DNA from: Klebsiella pneumoniae
Lineage (GTDB): Bacteria; Pseudomonadota; Gammaproteobacteria; Pseudomonadales; Pseudohongiellaceae
Reading direction: 5' to 3'
Assembly (NCBI GenBank): GCA_945877175.1
Contig: CAMCRC010000004.1
Coordinates: forward strand, 1 to 64,000
DNA length: 64,000 nucleotides
The notes beneath the pieces are model-generated. The model worked only from the letters and a program-made list of their open reading frames with translations, was not told where the DNA came from and did no database searches. Within the stretch, counting starts at the first letter, position 1. Each line of letters starts with the position of its first letter. Positions 11,745 to 22,193 of this stretch are shown piece by piece. Position numbers and translations under genes: made by a program.

Positions 11745-13598
11745 TTAGTCACCCAGCACGCTGGCCTCGCCATTGAGGACGACTGCGTTGCGCAGAGCAC
11801 GATGGATGCTGCCGTCGGGCAGGATACTGAGAGTGCCTGTAGCGCCTTCCAGGCTCATGTAAGGGAAGGCGCGCATCTGTTCCATGCGCAGGTAGAGCCG
11901 ATAAGCATCGACACCCATGGCGCGCAGGCGCTGGACAGGACCAGACGCAGCTGCCCAGGTATTGTTTGCAGCGCTCTTGAGCGGGTCAGTCTGTTCGAGA
12001 ATCCAAGGGGCATCATTGAAGATGATACCGTTCAGGTCCTGATTCGCCGCCGGGTTGCTGCCACCGTCATATACAGATGGCATGGCATAGACTGGCACAT
12101 CACCTGCGAAGTGCAAGGACAGAGTCGGCTTGATCTGGCGCCCTTCAGCCGGATTGGCAAGGAGGAAGACGAAATCCACATCCTGTCGTCTACGTGGAAC
12201 GAACTCGATGTTGGTGCGAGGGACCAGGCTTCGAATCTGTTCTGCCCTCGTCTCGCTGGCATCAATGCTGAAGATTCGCTTGATGACGGGGGCGTAGTCC
12301 CGCGCTTCGGTGAAGTTGTCGATGGATACTACACGACCACCCAACGCTGACCAGTAAGACACGAAGGTATCTTGAATTCGCAAATACTCTTCGCCCGCAG
12401 GAGTCAGCACGGCGGCATTGCGATGACCAGCAGCCCAGGCTGTGTCGGCAGCTTGCATGATCTCATCTTCGGGTGCCAGCCCGAACTGATAAAGATCCTC
12501 AATGATTCCACCGCCCGGGTCACCATAATTCAAAGCCAGTGTGGGTACTGGCATCGGGCGGCCGGAGCGTTGAATCCGTCTGACCGCATCTTTCAAAACC
12601 GGTCCGATGATGAGCTTCATTCCTTCATCCACTGCCTGATCGTAAAACACCAGAACGTCTGTCCTGAAGCTGGTGTCGTAGATGCGGACACGTGGCACGT
12701 CTTTGCCGCGTGCAAGCGCATCGTAGTAGGCGCTCATGAAGCCTTCGCTGATGGCCTTGCCCAGAGGCTCCTGCACAGGCAGAACCAGTGCGATCTCTGA
12801 AGGCCTGTTGTCCCAGATATCCTGAAGCAAAGTCAGCGCGTCAGGAAGATTGTCGGCAGCACTGTGCTGCGCCCAGGTATTGCGCCACTGTTCGATGGAG
12901 CGCAGCTGATCCTGAATGTCGCTCTGGTTGCTGGTTACCAGGCGCAGTAATTCCAGCCAGCCACGCAATTCGTAAGAATCGGAGCTGGACCCGCTTGTCA
13001 GAATTCGAGAACGTGGAGATCCCGCCAACACAGCCCAGATGGCGTTGCGATTCTCTGCCTGCGCCTGGGCATCCAGTAGAGGCGCCAGTTGAATTCTTTC
13101 CCGCACCGCATTCATGGGCTGGTCGGTCAACACATATACCTGAGAGCGCATGCTGCGCAGGGATATCTGGGCGGCAGAGTTCAGCGAAGCCATGTCTGCG
13201 AACAGCGGATTCTCAAGTATCTGCTCCGCTTCTGCAGTATCGGCACTCAGCAAAGCCAGTTCCGCGTTCAGCAATGCCAGGCGCACACGGAGGTCTGTTG
13301 GCAAATCACCCGCGGCGTCAATGCTGCCAATCAAAACTCCAGCTTCAGTGATCAGGCCAGTGTCAATCTGCAGGCGCGCTGCGTCCATTCTAAGCGCGTC
13401 AGCGGCTGGAGAAGCGCTGCGGCGAGCCCGGTCCAGCAGGTCTTCTATGGCGCTAAGTTCGGGGCTGGCCACGATCTCTTCCACGGGTGCAACGGGCTCC
13501 ACGGGCGTCGTTGTTGTACACGACAGCAATCCGGGCATCAGCACGCAGAGCAGCAGAATTCGAGGTCGCGAAACAATGAAAGTGTTGGTCATAGGCAT
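11745..13598 (-). CDS. lpoA: Penicillin-binding protein activator LpoA
   Basis: Lipoprotein signal ([14 protein letters not shown]), tetratricopeptide-like N-domain and LppC-type C-domain ([24 protein letters not shown]); divergent from rsmI. Confidence 0.92.
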   Translation of the reverse strand: MPMTNTFIVSRPRILLLCVLMPGLLSCTTTTPVEPVAPVEEIVASPELSAIEDLLDRARRSASPAADALRMDAARLQIDTGLITEAGVLIGSIDAAGDLPTDLRVRLALLNAELALLSADTAEAEQILENPLFADMASLNSAAQISLRSMRSQVYVLTDQPMNAVRERIQLAPLLDAQAQAENRNAIWAVLAGSPRSRILTSGSSSDSYELRGWLELLRLVTSNQSDIQDQLRSIEQWRNTWAQHSAADNLPDALTLLQDIWDNRPSEIALVLPVQEPLGKAISEGFMSAYYDALARGKDVPRVRIYDTSFRTDVLVFYDQAVDEGMKLIIGPVLKDAVRRIQRSGRPMPVPTLALNYGDPGGGIIEDLYQFGLAPEDEIMQAADTAWAAGHRNAAVLTPAGEEYLRIQDTFVSYWSALGGRVVSIDNFTEARDYAPVIKRIFSIDASETRAEQIRSLVPRTNIEFVPRRRQDVDFVFLLANPAEGRQIKPTLSLHFAGDVPVYAMPSVYDGGSNPAANQDLNGIIFNDAPWILEQTDPLKSAANNTWAAASGPVQRLRAMGVDAYRLYLRMEQMRAFPYMSLEGATGTLSILPDGSIHRALRNAVVLNGEASVLGD

Positions 13599-13739
13599 GC
13601 GCGGGGGAAGGAAAAGGTGTCATGGAAGCTTATTACAGTTGCCTGGAGCGGGCAACTCATCGAGGTATCAGCGCTGCCGCGGCTCTGTGTATACTTCAAC
13701 TCCCAATGCACTGGGCGTTCGGCCCGGAGAAGTGAGTCC

Positions 13740-14618
13740 ATGTCCGATACTGCAAGTCCGAGCGGAACTTTATACATCGTTGCAACGCCTATCGGCAATC
13801 TTGGGGACATGACGAGTCGCGCCATCGAGACGTTGAAGGCTGTTGCCTTGATTGCAGCCGAGGACACCCGACACAGCGCACGGTTGCTCCAGCACTTTGG
13901 TATCCAGACACGCATGACCTCTTATCACGACTTCAGTGATGACGCCCGCGTGGAGCTTTTGCTGCGCAATTTGCTGGATGGGCAGTCGGTGGCGCTGATT
14001 TCCGATGCTGGTACTCCACTTATTTCCGACCCAGGATACAGGCTGGTAAAACGTGCGCGAGATCGCGGCTTGCGTGTTGTGCCCATTCCAGGCGTTTGTG
14101 CCATGACTACAGCACTATCTGCCGCTGGAATTCCCAGTGATCGCTTTGCCTTCGAAGGCTTCCCACCTGCAAAGCACACTGCACGACTGAAATTTTTCCA
14201 GGCTCTGGTGCAGGAAACCCGGACGCTGGTGTTTTATGAGTCACCGCATCGCATTCTGGAGTGCGTGGACGACATGGCTGATGGTTTTGGCTTTGATCGC
14301 ACTGCGGTGATCGCCCGCGAGCTTACCAAGACTTTCGAAACCATTCACTGCGACACCCTTGGCAGTCTTCAACATTGGTTGCGCGCCGACGAAAATCAGC
14401 AGCGTGGTGAGTTCGTGGTGCTCATCAAGGGAGCTGAGACGGAGCAGGACGAAGAGATCCCTGCAGATGCAAAACGCATACTTCAGGTATTGATGGAAGA
14501 GCTATCGGTAAAGCAGGCGGCATCACTTGCATCGCGCCTTACTGGTGTGAAGAAAAACCTGCTCTATGCCTTGGCGCTGGCAAGCGCAGCCAAGGCCGAC
14601 GACGCGGTGGCGCAATGA
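13740..14618 (+). CDS. rsmI: 16S rRNA (cytidine(1402)-2'-O)-methyltransferase
   Basis: [47 protein letters not shown]; start placed at MSDTASPSG, not at the upstream 13089 start. Confidence 0.95.
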   Translation: MSDTASPSGTLYIVATPIGNLGDMTSRAIETLKAVALIAAEDTRHSARLLQHFGIQTRMTSYHDFSDDARVELLLRNLLDGQSVALISDAGTPLISDPGYRLVKRARDRGLRVVPIPGVCAMTTALSAAGIPSDRFAFEGFPPAKHTARLKFFQALVQETRTLVFYESPHRILECVDDMADGFGFDRTAVIARELTKTFETIHCDTLGSLQHWLRADENQQRGEFVVLIKGAETEQDEEIPADAKRILQVLMEELSVKQAASLASRLTGVKKNLLYALALASAAKADDAVAQ

Positions 14619-14624
14619 GCCTGA

Positions 14625-14966
14625 TCAGGGCTTGCGCGCCCACTGACCGGGAGCGGATTCAACGTAATGCCCCGGGCGCGTGTTCTCGAATGCCCTGGTG
14701 AAAGCGAGTTTTGCAACATCACCTACAGGAATGCCATTCTCGTTGGCAATCTGTTCGTAGCGGGCGCGGCGCTGCAGATTGACACTTTCCACCAGTGCAA
14801 CCACATCAGCGGGCACAGAGTTCTGCACCAGCCCGATATAGCCGTCCTGCTTCTCACCTATCTGCCCTGCAGCCTTCGCTTCTTCCAAAGTGGCAGCAAA
14901 GGCGCCGGGGCTTGCCAGCAACAAAGCAAACAAGGCGACGGACATCACTTTCAAAAACTGTTTCAT
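14625..14966 (-). CDS. ydbL: YdbL/DUF1318 family protein
   Basis: Signal peptide then LEEAKAAGQIGEKQDGYIGLVQ...VNLQRRARYEQIANENGIPVGDVAKLA. Confidence 0.9.
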   Translation of the reverse strand: MKQFLKVMSVALFALLLASPGAFAATLEEAKAAGQIGEKQDGYIGLVQNSVPADVVALVESVNLQRRARYEQIANENGIPVGDVAKLAFTRAFENTRPGHYVESAPGQWARKP

Positions 14967-14978
14967 GAGATTCTCCTG

Positions 14979-15170
14979 TTAGAACAAGCCGCTGTCGGCG
15001 CTGAATATGTCATCAAGTTCCTTCTCTACCTTGACGCGGATCTCGTGCTCAATACGCACATTCAAGTTGATGGTAATTGGTTCGGTAGGCATGGCGACCT
15101 GCACGGTGGGTGTGCAAGCTTGCATAAGAGCAAGAAACGCCAGTGTGAGCAGTGTATTTCGTGGGCGCAT
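14979..15170 (-). CDS. ynbE: YnbE family lipoprotein
   Basis: LALMQACTPTVQVAMPTEPITINLNVRIEHEIRVKVEKELDDIF; between ydbL and ydbH. Confidence 0.88.
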   Translation of the reverse strand: MRPRNTLLTLAFLALMQACTPTVQVAMPTEPITINLNVRIEHEIRVKVEKELDDIFSADSGLF

Positions 15171-15247
15171 GAGAGATTCCCGTAATGACTGTTTGCAAAT
15201 CAATGACTTCACTATAACAGACGCGCATGAATGCGAGCTGAATCAAT

Positions 15248-17752
15248 TCAGCGGCGCTGCAGTTGCTGTTCCACAGCTTCAGTAATCGTGCGACCAGCCT
15301 GAAGGCTGCGCAGCAGGGTCGGAATGTTGTCGCTGATATTGAGATTTAGATTGATGCGTTGCCCGGAATTCGAGTCGGGGTTGGTGCCCTGCAATTGCAC
15401 GGCAAGTGCAAGATCCCCGTTGGGCAAGTAGTCCACTCCGGTCTCCATTACGTCGTACTGGTAGTTGCTGAGAGTCTTGTTCACGAAGTCCAGTGCTGCA
15501 TTGCCTGATACTTCCCCTGAACCGCTGTAGCGGATATTGCCGCCGGGAAATTCTGCAAAGAGAGACCCTTCCGCGATTGACACCGAGCCATCGCGAAGAC
15601 TGACGGGAAGTGTGCCTGAGACAAGGCCGCTCGCTGTGACTCCCTCATAGGCACTCAGTGTCAGAATGTCGGCCAGATTGATCTTGTCAAGTTGAAGCTG
15701 CAATGTGCCCTGGGGCTTGTCCAGAGCAAAAATGCCGCCTTCCGAGCGTACGCTGCCACTGAACAAACTCGCTTCGAGTCCGGCAAGGGAGAATGTGTTG
15801 GCTCCGGTATCAAACTGTATCTCAGCCACAATGTTCTGTACGGCAACGCCCGGATCGATACTTTTCACTGTCAGCATGGTCGGAGCACTGCTTTGCAGGG
15901 CGAAATCGTCCTGAAGGATGGCCTGCAGGTCAGCACTCACCCCTACAATCGCGGTCTCATCCACGAAGCCGCTCAAGTCGTGCACCTGTGCATGCAATGG
16001 GCCATTGAACTGGATGACGCCAGAGTCGCTCCTGTGGATGCTCAGAGCGGCATTGGCTTCCAGACTTCCCGCGACGATGTCCGCAGCAAACCCACGGGAA
16101 GCGAACATGTAGGCGAAACTGCCGGCGTCCGCGCCGAATTCCAGGCGTGGTATGCGCAGGTCCGCGGAACCTGCGCCTCGCATGTAATCGAAGTCCACAT
16201 CTGCATGCATTACCTCGCGTTCCGCTACGCGAATATCGGCGCTGAGGCTGTAGATATTATTGTCGAATTCGATCTGAGTAAGTACCTCGGGGCTACGAAG
16301 TGTGAAAGGCAGCGCATTGGTGCTCAATACACTCAAGCCTGTGCTGATGCTCAGATTCGTTGCCGGCAAGTCTGACAATCTACCGGAGGCTCTGATGTCC
16401 CGGAGTGTGAGTGCCGCTGATGACTGTGTTTCGCCGAAATGGATTTCCGTTGCTCGAAGTGCCGCGCTGGTGCCATTCAAATGCCATGTGTCCGCATAGT
16501 CCCATTGCAGCGTCAAGCGCTCTTCCACATGCAGACTGGTGTCAATTGTCTCCAGCGTGTCGATTTCCATTTGTGTCAGTGCTATGTCGAAACCGGGAAG
16601 CAGGTCGACTCGCAAGCCGTCTGCAGTTGTCTGCACATCCCAGGGTCCTTGCAATTTCAGGCCATTGGCGCGCAGCACCTGGCCCTGCCTATTACCCGTC
16701 AGGGTCGGGCCCAGATTCAGCGGCTTGCCGGATTGGGTAGTTCCACTCAGCTCAATGTTCTGTGACAGGTGACACTCACCCGATGCTGTGCACTCTCCGT
16801 CGAGCCCGAACCTTTCGATTTTCAGCAGAATGAGCTCGTTCCGGAAAGGCAATTGCAGAGCCGATGGGGAAATCTGGACTGTGAGCTGATGCGCAGCGGT
16901 GGTGTCAGTTGCCAGGAGTACACCTGCCCGCAATGCCAGTTCTCCGTCGAGTTCTCCAAATGCTGCAGGTACATTGGCTTGTGTCCTGGCATAAGCTGCT
17001 ACCCAGGCCAGGTTAACATCCCCTTCCAAGTCCAGGCTTGTGCCTGAGTTCGTCTCCAGTGCTGAAAAGTCCAGGTTCAAGGCCTGGCCTCCCTGGTAGC
17101 GAATCCGCACATTCGCAGAGAGTGTGCCAGGATCCATGCTGCGCGATGAAATATCATTTTCTGGAATGAAGTGGCTTGAAACAAAATCCATGTCGTGCCA
17201 GTTGGCCCGCATTTCAAGCCGAATCTCTTCACTCTCAATTGTTGCGAAAACCTCTTGCAGATTCCGCTGTATATTCAGGGATGCCTCCTCCAGCCATGGA
17301 GACAGTGCAAGCGATTCCACGTGAACCCTGGCAATCGTAAAGTTCACGAGCATGGCAAGAATTGGCTTGATCTCTGGTGCTGCAAAAGCAGAGTTGGAAG
17401 GGGAATCTGGTATTGCAATGTGCAAGTCGGCCCTTGTCAACGTGACCTCGCGAAGCTCTCCTTTAAGCAATTCGCGCAGCGTGAAATCCACTTGCAGATT
17501 CTCGACGGTGCTACGAGCTTCGGCTCCTGGAAGACTGATGTGCAATGATGCTATGCGCATGCCTGATGGGCTGATCCCCAATCCTTTCAAATCGTGCAGA
17601 CTTATACCGTAATCCAATAGAACGACCCGCAATGTCGCAAGCATCAGCGGTCCGCGAAGCAGATAAGCTGAGCTTGCCAGCAACGCGAAAGTCAGCATCA
17701 GTACGACCAGAGTCTTGCCAATACGTACTGATCCAGAAGTATTGCTTGCCAT
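15248..17752 (-). CDS. ydbH: YdbH family AsmA-like intermembrane protein
   Basis: 834-aa N-terminally anchored protein rich in beta strands, in ydbH-ynbE-ydbL order; C-terminal INLNLNISDNIPTLLRSLQAGRTITEAVEQQLQ. Confidence 0.85.
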   Translation of the reverse strand: MASNTSGSVRIGKTLVVLMLTFALLASSAYLLRGPLMLATLRVVLLDYGISLHDLKGLGISPSGMRIASLHISLPGAEARSTVENLQVDFTLRELLKGELREVTLTRADLHIAIPDSPSNSAFAAPEIKPILAMLVNFTIARVHVESLALSPWLEEASLNIQRNLQEVFATIESEEIRLEMRANWHDMDFVSSHFIPENDISSRSMDPGTLSANVRIRYQGGQALNLDFSALETNSGTSLDLEGDVNLAWVAAYARTQANVPAAFGELDGELALRAGVLLATDTTAAHQLTVQISPSALQLPFRNELILLKIERFGLDGECTASGECHLSQNIELSGTTQSGKPLNLGPTLTGNRQGQVLRANGLKLQGPWDVQTTADGLRVDLLPGFDIALTQMEIDTLETIDTSLHVEERLTLQWDYADTWHLNGTSAALRATEIHFGETQSSAALTLRDIRASGRLSDLPATNLSISTGLSVLSTNALPFTLRSPEVLTQIEFDNNIYSLSADIRVAEREVMHADVDFDYMRGAGSADLRIPRLEFGADAGSFAYMFASRGFAADIVAGSLEANAALSIHRSDSGVIQFNGPLHAQVHDLSGFVDETAIVGVSADLQAILQDDFALQSSAPTMLTVKSIDPGVAVQNIVAEIQFDTGANTFSLAGLEASLFSGSVRSEGGIFALDKPQGTLQLQLDKINLADILTLSAYEGVTASGLVSGTLPVSLRDGSVSIAEGSLFAEFPGGNIRYSGSGEVSGNAALDFVNKTLSNYQYDVMETGVDYLPNGDLALAVQLQGTNPDSNSGQRINLNLNISDNIPTLLRSLQAGRTITEAVEQQLQRR

Positions 17753-17856
17753 GTTGACCGCACTTCCATTTCAGAGTGAGCTGCAACAGCAGTGTGACAT
17801 ACGCATTCCCTGTCATCTAGCGAGAGTCGTTGAGACTGCCAGGAACAATGTGCTTG

Positions 17857-17862
17857 TATAAT
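17857..17862 (+). promoter_or_regulatory. -10 element (TATAAT) upstream of rnpB
   Basis: Perfect TATAAT about 27 bp before the first paired base of RNase P RNA. Confidence 0.6.
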
Positions 17863-17888
17863 GCTGTACGCTCGCTTAACCTGCGCGC

Positions 17889-18270
<382 letters not shown>

Positions 18271-18457
18271 TTTTTTCTTCGTTTTCAATCGATTACCTCC
18301 AAACACCCTTCGTATCTCTTAACAAAGCACTTTAAGTGTTTTGTTTAGCCTTTTGATATTGCGCTGATTACCCTATTTCTCTCTTCTCTTCGACGTAACT
18401 TCCGGATTTCTCTAAGCATTTTCCTTCATCGACCTATTCAAAATCCGTAAATAAATC

Positions 18458-18486
18458 TTGCGCGATGGCCTTGCCGTGCATATAGT
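18458..18486 (+). promoter_or_regulatory. Candidate sigma70 promoter of mraZ
   Basis: TTGCGC - 17 nt - TATAGT. Confidence 0.5.
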
Positions 18487-18495
18487 GTCACAAGG

Positions 18496-18530
18496 TGGAG
18501 AAAAGTGGATATTTCTGTGTAAAAGTGGGT
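18496..18530 (+). promoter_or_regulatory. MraZ-type operator: four 5-nt repeats with exact 5-nt spacers
   Basis: TGGAG-aaaag-TGGAT-atttc-TGTGT-aaaag-TGGGT in the mraZ 5' leader; resembles known TGGGN-N5 direct-repeat MraZ sites. Confidence 0.7.
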
Positions 18531-18586
18531 TCAAAAGAGAGCTTGATCCCCAAAATCGATCCTGGTGCAGGAAAGAGGGTTTGCGA

Positions 18587-19042
18587 GTGTTCCGAGGCGT
18601 CAACGTCATCAATCTGGATCCAAAGGGGCGACTGGCCATGCCGTCGCGCTATCGCGATCAATTGGTGTCGCAGTTCGGTGGCCGTCTCGTTGCAACGATT
18701 GATCCGATGGCCAAGTGCCTGCTTCTGTATCCCATTGATGTGTGGGAAGAGATTCAGAAGAAGATAGAAGCGCTTTCCAGCTTCAACGCGGACACCCGCA
18801 AGTTTCAGCGCATGATGATTGGTTATGCCACTGACGTGGAGCTGGACAGCAGTGGTCGCATTCTTCTGTCGCAGGTGCTGCGCAATCATGCTGAGCTCGA
18901 CAAGCACGTCGCGCTGGTGGGGCAGGGCAAGAAGCTGGAGTTGTGGAGTGAGGAAAACTGGAGTGAGCAGACAGAATTGTGGATAACACAAACCTCAGCT
19001 GGCGGTGAGTTGCCGGCAGAGCTTCAGTCTCTCTCTTTGTAA
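18587..19042 (+). CDS. mraZ: Transcriptional regulator MraZ (GTG start)
   Basis: VFRGVNVINLDPKGRLAMPSRYRDQLVSQFGGRLVATIDPMAKCLLLYPIDVWEEIQKKI; GTG at 18587 in frame. Confidence 0.93.
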   Translation: MFRGVNVINLDPKGRLAMPSRYRDQLVSQFGGRLVATIDPMAKCLLLYPIDVWEEIQKKIEALSSFNADTRKFQRMMIGYATDVELDSSGRILLSQVLRNHAELDKHVALVGQGKKLELWSEENWSEQTELWITQTSAGGELPAELQSLSL

Positions 19043-19109
19043 GTTGATCTGGATTTTTCGTTCCGCTTTGGCGGCTGTACTGGTGGCGCACTTCAAGGCG
19101 GGTTGAGCA

Positions 19110-20045
19110 ATGGCGGAAGAACTGCAACACGAGACTGTGCTCCTGGAGCCGGCAGTGGCGGCTCTTCTTGGGTCGCCTTCCGGAGTATACGTGGATTGCA
19201 CGTTCGGGCGCGGCGGTCATTCGCAACGTATTTTACAGTCACTGAGTGCTGATGGGCGTCTGATAGCGTTCGACAAGGATCCGCAAGCGGTTGCAGTGGC
19301 GCGAGAGCGATTCGCTGCAGATTCGAGATTCACAATCGTTCAGAGCTCTTTCGCGCAATTGCGAGAAACGATACGGGCAGCGGGATTGGAGGACAAGGTC
19401 AGCGGAGTGTTGCTGGATCTGGGTGTGTCCTCGCCACAACTCGACGATGCTCAGCGCGGCTTCAGCTTCACCAATGATGGGCCGTTGGACATGCGCATGA
19501 ATCCGGAAGAGGGGCTGAGCGCTGCACAGTGGCTGGCAGTCGCTGGTGAGCAGGAGATCGCTGATGTGATCTACCGCTTCGGCGAAGAGAGGTTCTCTCG
19601 CCGCATGGCCAGGGCGATAGTTGAGCAGCGTCAGTTGGCGCCAATTACCGGAACTCTGCAGCTAGCCGAGATCATCAAACATGCGAATCCGGCTTGGGAA
19701 AAGCACAAGCATCCAGCAACAAGGGCATTTCAGGCGATCAGGATTTACATCAATCGCGAGCTTGAAGATTTGCAGAGTGTACTCGGTCAGTCGCTTGACA
19801 TGTTGCAGGGAGGCGGGCGCCTGGTAGTGATCAGCTTTCACTCATTGGAGGACCGCATCGTGAAGCAGTTTATGAGTGAGCAGGCGCGCGGTGATGATTA
19901 TCCTCGGGGGGTTCCTGTTCAGCATGCTGATCTCAATCCCCGGCTCAAGAAGATCGGCAAGCCTGTGAAGGCGGATGCGCAGGAAGTGGCAGACAACCCC
20001 CGTTCGCGCAGCGCCATCATGAGGATTGCGGAAAAACTGAATTGA
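19110..20045 (+). CDS. rsmH: 16S rRNA (cytosine(1402)-N4)-methyltransferase
   Basis: HETVLLEPAVAALLGSPSGVYVDCTFGRGGHSQRIL...LLDLGVSSPQLDDAQRGFSF. Confidence 0.98.
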   Translation: MAEELQHETVLLEPAVAALLGSPSGVYVDCTFGRGGHSQRILQSLSADGRLIAFDKDPQAVAVARERFAADSRFTIVQSSFAQLRETIRAAGLEDKVSGVLLDLGVSSPQLDDAQRGFSFTNDGPLDMRMNPEEGLSAAQWLAVAGEQEIADVIYRFGEERFSRRMARAIVEQRQLAPITGTLQLAEIIKHANPAWEKHKHPATRAFQAIRIYINRELEDLQSVLGQSLDMLQGGGRLVVISFHSLEDRIVKQFMSEQARGDDYPRGVPVQHADLNPRLKKIGKPVKADAQEVADNPRSRSAIMRIAEKLN

Positions 20046-20100
20046 AGATGCTTTGCAGGACCGAACTCCAGAACAAGATGCCCGTTACAAGTGAGCACAC

Positions 20101-20448
20101 ATGAGAAAGCCCCTGAGCACCATCAGCATCGCTAGGACGTTCACTTCCCGATCCATATACCAGTGGGTGAATCTGTTCTCTCCTCGCATGACGCTGGTGA
20201 CGGTATTGCTGCTTGCGCTGCTGGTCTCTGGCATTTCTGTGATCTACACCACGTTCAAGAATCGCTCCATGCTCAATGAGTTGCAGCAGCTGCGCAACCA
20301 GCGCAATGAGTTGCAGGTGCAGTGGGGGCAGCTGTTGATCGAGCAGAGCACATTCAGTCTGGACAGTCGTATCGAGCGCAAGGCCATAGAAGAGCTGCAG
20401 ATGATTGTTCCCGAATTTTCCGATGTCGTAATGGTGCGCTATGACTAG
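20101..20448 (+). CDS. ftsL: Cell division protein FtsL
   Basis: Small single-TM coiled-coil protein between rsmH and ftsI. Confidence 0.9.
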   Translation: MRKPLSTISIARTFTSRSIYQWVNLFSPRMTLVTVLLLALLVSGISVIYTTFKNRSMLNELQQLRNQRNELQVQWGQLLIEQSTFSLDSRIERKAIEELQMIVPEFSDVVMVRYD

Positions 20449-22180
20449 AGACGAGCCGCAACACAAGCCGCTGACCTGGCGTCTGTATCTGATCCTCGGG
20501 GTCATGGTGATATGTGTTTTCGCCGTGATCTGGAAGCTCACCTCTCTGCACGTCCTCCAGAAGGACTTTCTGCAGGGGCAGGGCGATGCGCGCACGATTC
20601 GAGTCGAGCCGTTGTCAGCGAATCGCGGCATCATCATGGATCGCAATGGCGAGCCACTGGCGGTGAGTACGCCAGTAAGGTCCATCTGGGTGAATCCCAA
20701 GGAGCTGTCACAGGAGTTGCGCGAAATAGAAGTGCTGGCATTCGCACTTGAGCTTGACGCTCAGCAGCTCGCCGCCAGTCTTGCCGCCAATGCTGACAAG
20801 GAGTTTTTCTACGTCAAGCGCCGTATGCCACCTGCCGAGGCTGATCGCATACTCGACATGAATATTGCCGGTGTGTATGCGCGCACTGAGTATCAGCGTT
20901 ACTACCCCCAGGGCGAAATAGCCGCTCACCTTATCGGCTTCACCAACGTTGATGACGCAGGCCAGGAAGGAATGGAGCTCGCCTTTGACAATTGGTTGCA
21001 GGGAGTTCCCGGACGGCAGCAAGTGATGAAGGATCGCCGCGGTCGCATCATCCGCGAGCTCGACACTCTGCAGCCGGCACAAGCAGGGCAGGACATGTCG
21101 CTGAGCATAGATTTCCGCATTCAGAATCATGCCTACAAAGAACTCAAGTCCGAGTATCTATTGCGTGGAGCCAGGTCGGCATCCGTGGTTGTGATGGATA
21201 TCAAGACTGGCGAGGTACTGGCTATGGTGAACCAGCCTTCCTACAACCCGAACAATCGCGGCAACATTGCCGATTTCAGCGCTTTGCGCAATCGCGCCGT
21301 AACCGACCTCGTGGAGCCAGGCTCCACGATCAAGGCATTTACTATCGCTGCAGCATTGGAATCAGGCTTGTACACACCGGAGACGTTGGTTGATACGAGT
21401 CCCGGCAGAATTCGTGTCGGTCGTGACTGGGTAACAGATGCCACTACTCGAGACATCAATCACGGTGTACTGACCGTTGAAGGCATCATCACAAAGTCAA
21501 GCAATGTCGGAGCAAGTCTCCTGGCCCTCTCCATCGGACCTGATGCGCTGCGCAATGTGCTTGCAAAGGTAGGGTTTGGCGAAGAAACCGGTTCCGGATT
21601 TCCGGGCGAGCGCAGTGGCGTTCTGCCAGCCCATCGCCGCTGGTCAGACATCGAAACCGCGACGCTGTCCTATGGTTACGGATTGTCTGCATCTGCGCTG
21701 CAGATTGCCAGTGCATACTCGACATTGGCTGATGGCGGTCTGCGCAAGCCGGTTTCTCTTTTGAAGCTCGATCCGGCAACGCTTGACGCCATGCCGCGTG
21801 AGCAGGTCATCGGAGAGGCGGTCGCCCACAGCGTCATGAGGGCGCTGGAAACCGTGGTGGACAAGGAGCGCGGTGGCGGCGCCACTGCGGCCAATGTTCC
21901 ACTCTACACCGTGGCAGGCAAGACGGGCACGGCGCACATCGTGGGTGCTTCCGGCTATGAAAAGAACGCTTACAACTCGCTTTTTGCAGGCTATGCCCCT
22001 GCCAGTGACCCGCGCATTGTCGTCGTGATCATCATGAATGAGCCGGGTGGCAATGAGCATTACGGTAGTCAGGTTGCTGCTCCCTTGTTCTCGCGAATCG
22101 TTACAGGAGCAATGCGCATTCTGAACGTTCCGCCTGATGACATGGAAAATGCTGAAATAATGACACTGAGCGCCCTTTGA
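20441..22180 (+). CDS. ftsI: Peptidoglycan transpeptidase FtsI (PBP3)
   Basis: ANRGIIMDRNGEPLAVSTPVRSIWVNPKE...KSSNVGASLLA...AGKTGTAH. Confidence 0.97.
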   Translation: MTRDEPQHKPLTWRLYLILGVMVICVFAVIWKLTSLHVLQKDFLQGQGDARTIRVEPLSANRGIIMDRNGEPLAVSTPVRSIWVNPKELSQELREIEVLAFALELDAQQLAASLAANADKEFFYVKRRMPPAEADRILDMNIAGVYARTEYQRYYPQGEIAAHLIGFTNVDDAGQEGMELAFDNWLQGVPGRQQVMKDRRGRIIRELDTLQPAQAGQDMSLSIDFRIQNHAYKELKSEYLLRGARSASVVVMDIKTGEVLAMVNQPSYNPNNRGNIADFSALRNRAVTDLVEPGSTIKAFTIAAALESGLYTPETLVDTSPGRIRVGRDWVTDATTRDINHGVLTVEGIITKSSNVGASLLALSIGPDALRNVLAKVGFGEETGSGFPGERSGVLPAHRRWSDIETATLSYGYGLSASALQIASAYSTLADGGLRKPVSLLKLDPATLDAMPREQVIGEAVAHSVMRALETVVDKERGGGATAANVPLYTVAGKTGTAHIVGASGYEKNAYNSLFAGYAPASDPRIVVVIIMNEPGGNEHYGSQVAAPLFSRIVTGAMRILNVPPDDMENAEIMTLSAL

Positions 22181-22193
22181 TGGATGCTGACCA

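Noticed and set aside
13089-13739. N-terminal 217-aa extension of the rsmI ORF
   Set aside because: Overlaps lpoA on the opposite strand and lacks homology-like features; RsmI starts at [22 protein letters not shown].
17830-17835. TTGAGA as -35 of rnpB
   Set aside because: 21-bp spacing to the perfect TATAAT is too long; only the -10 is reported.
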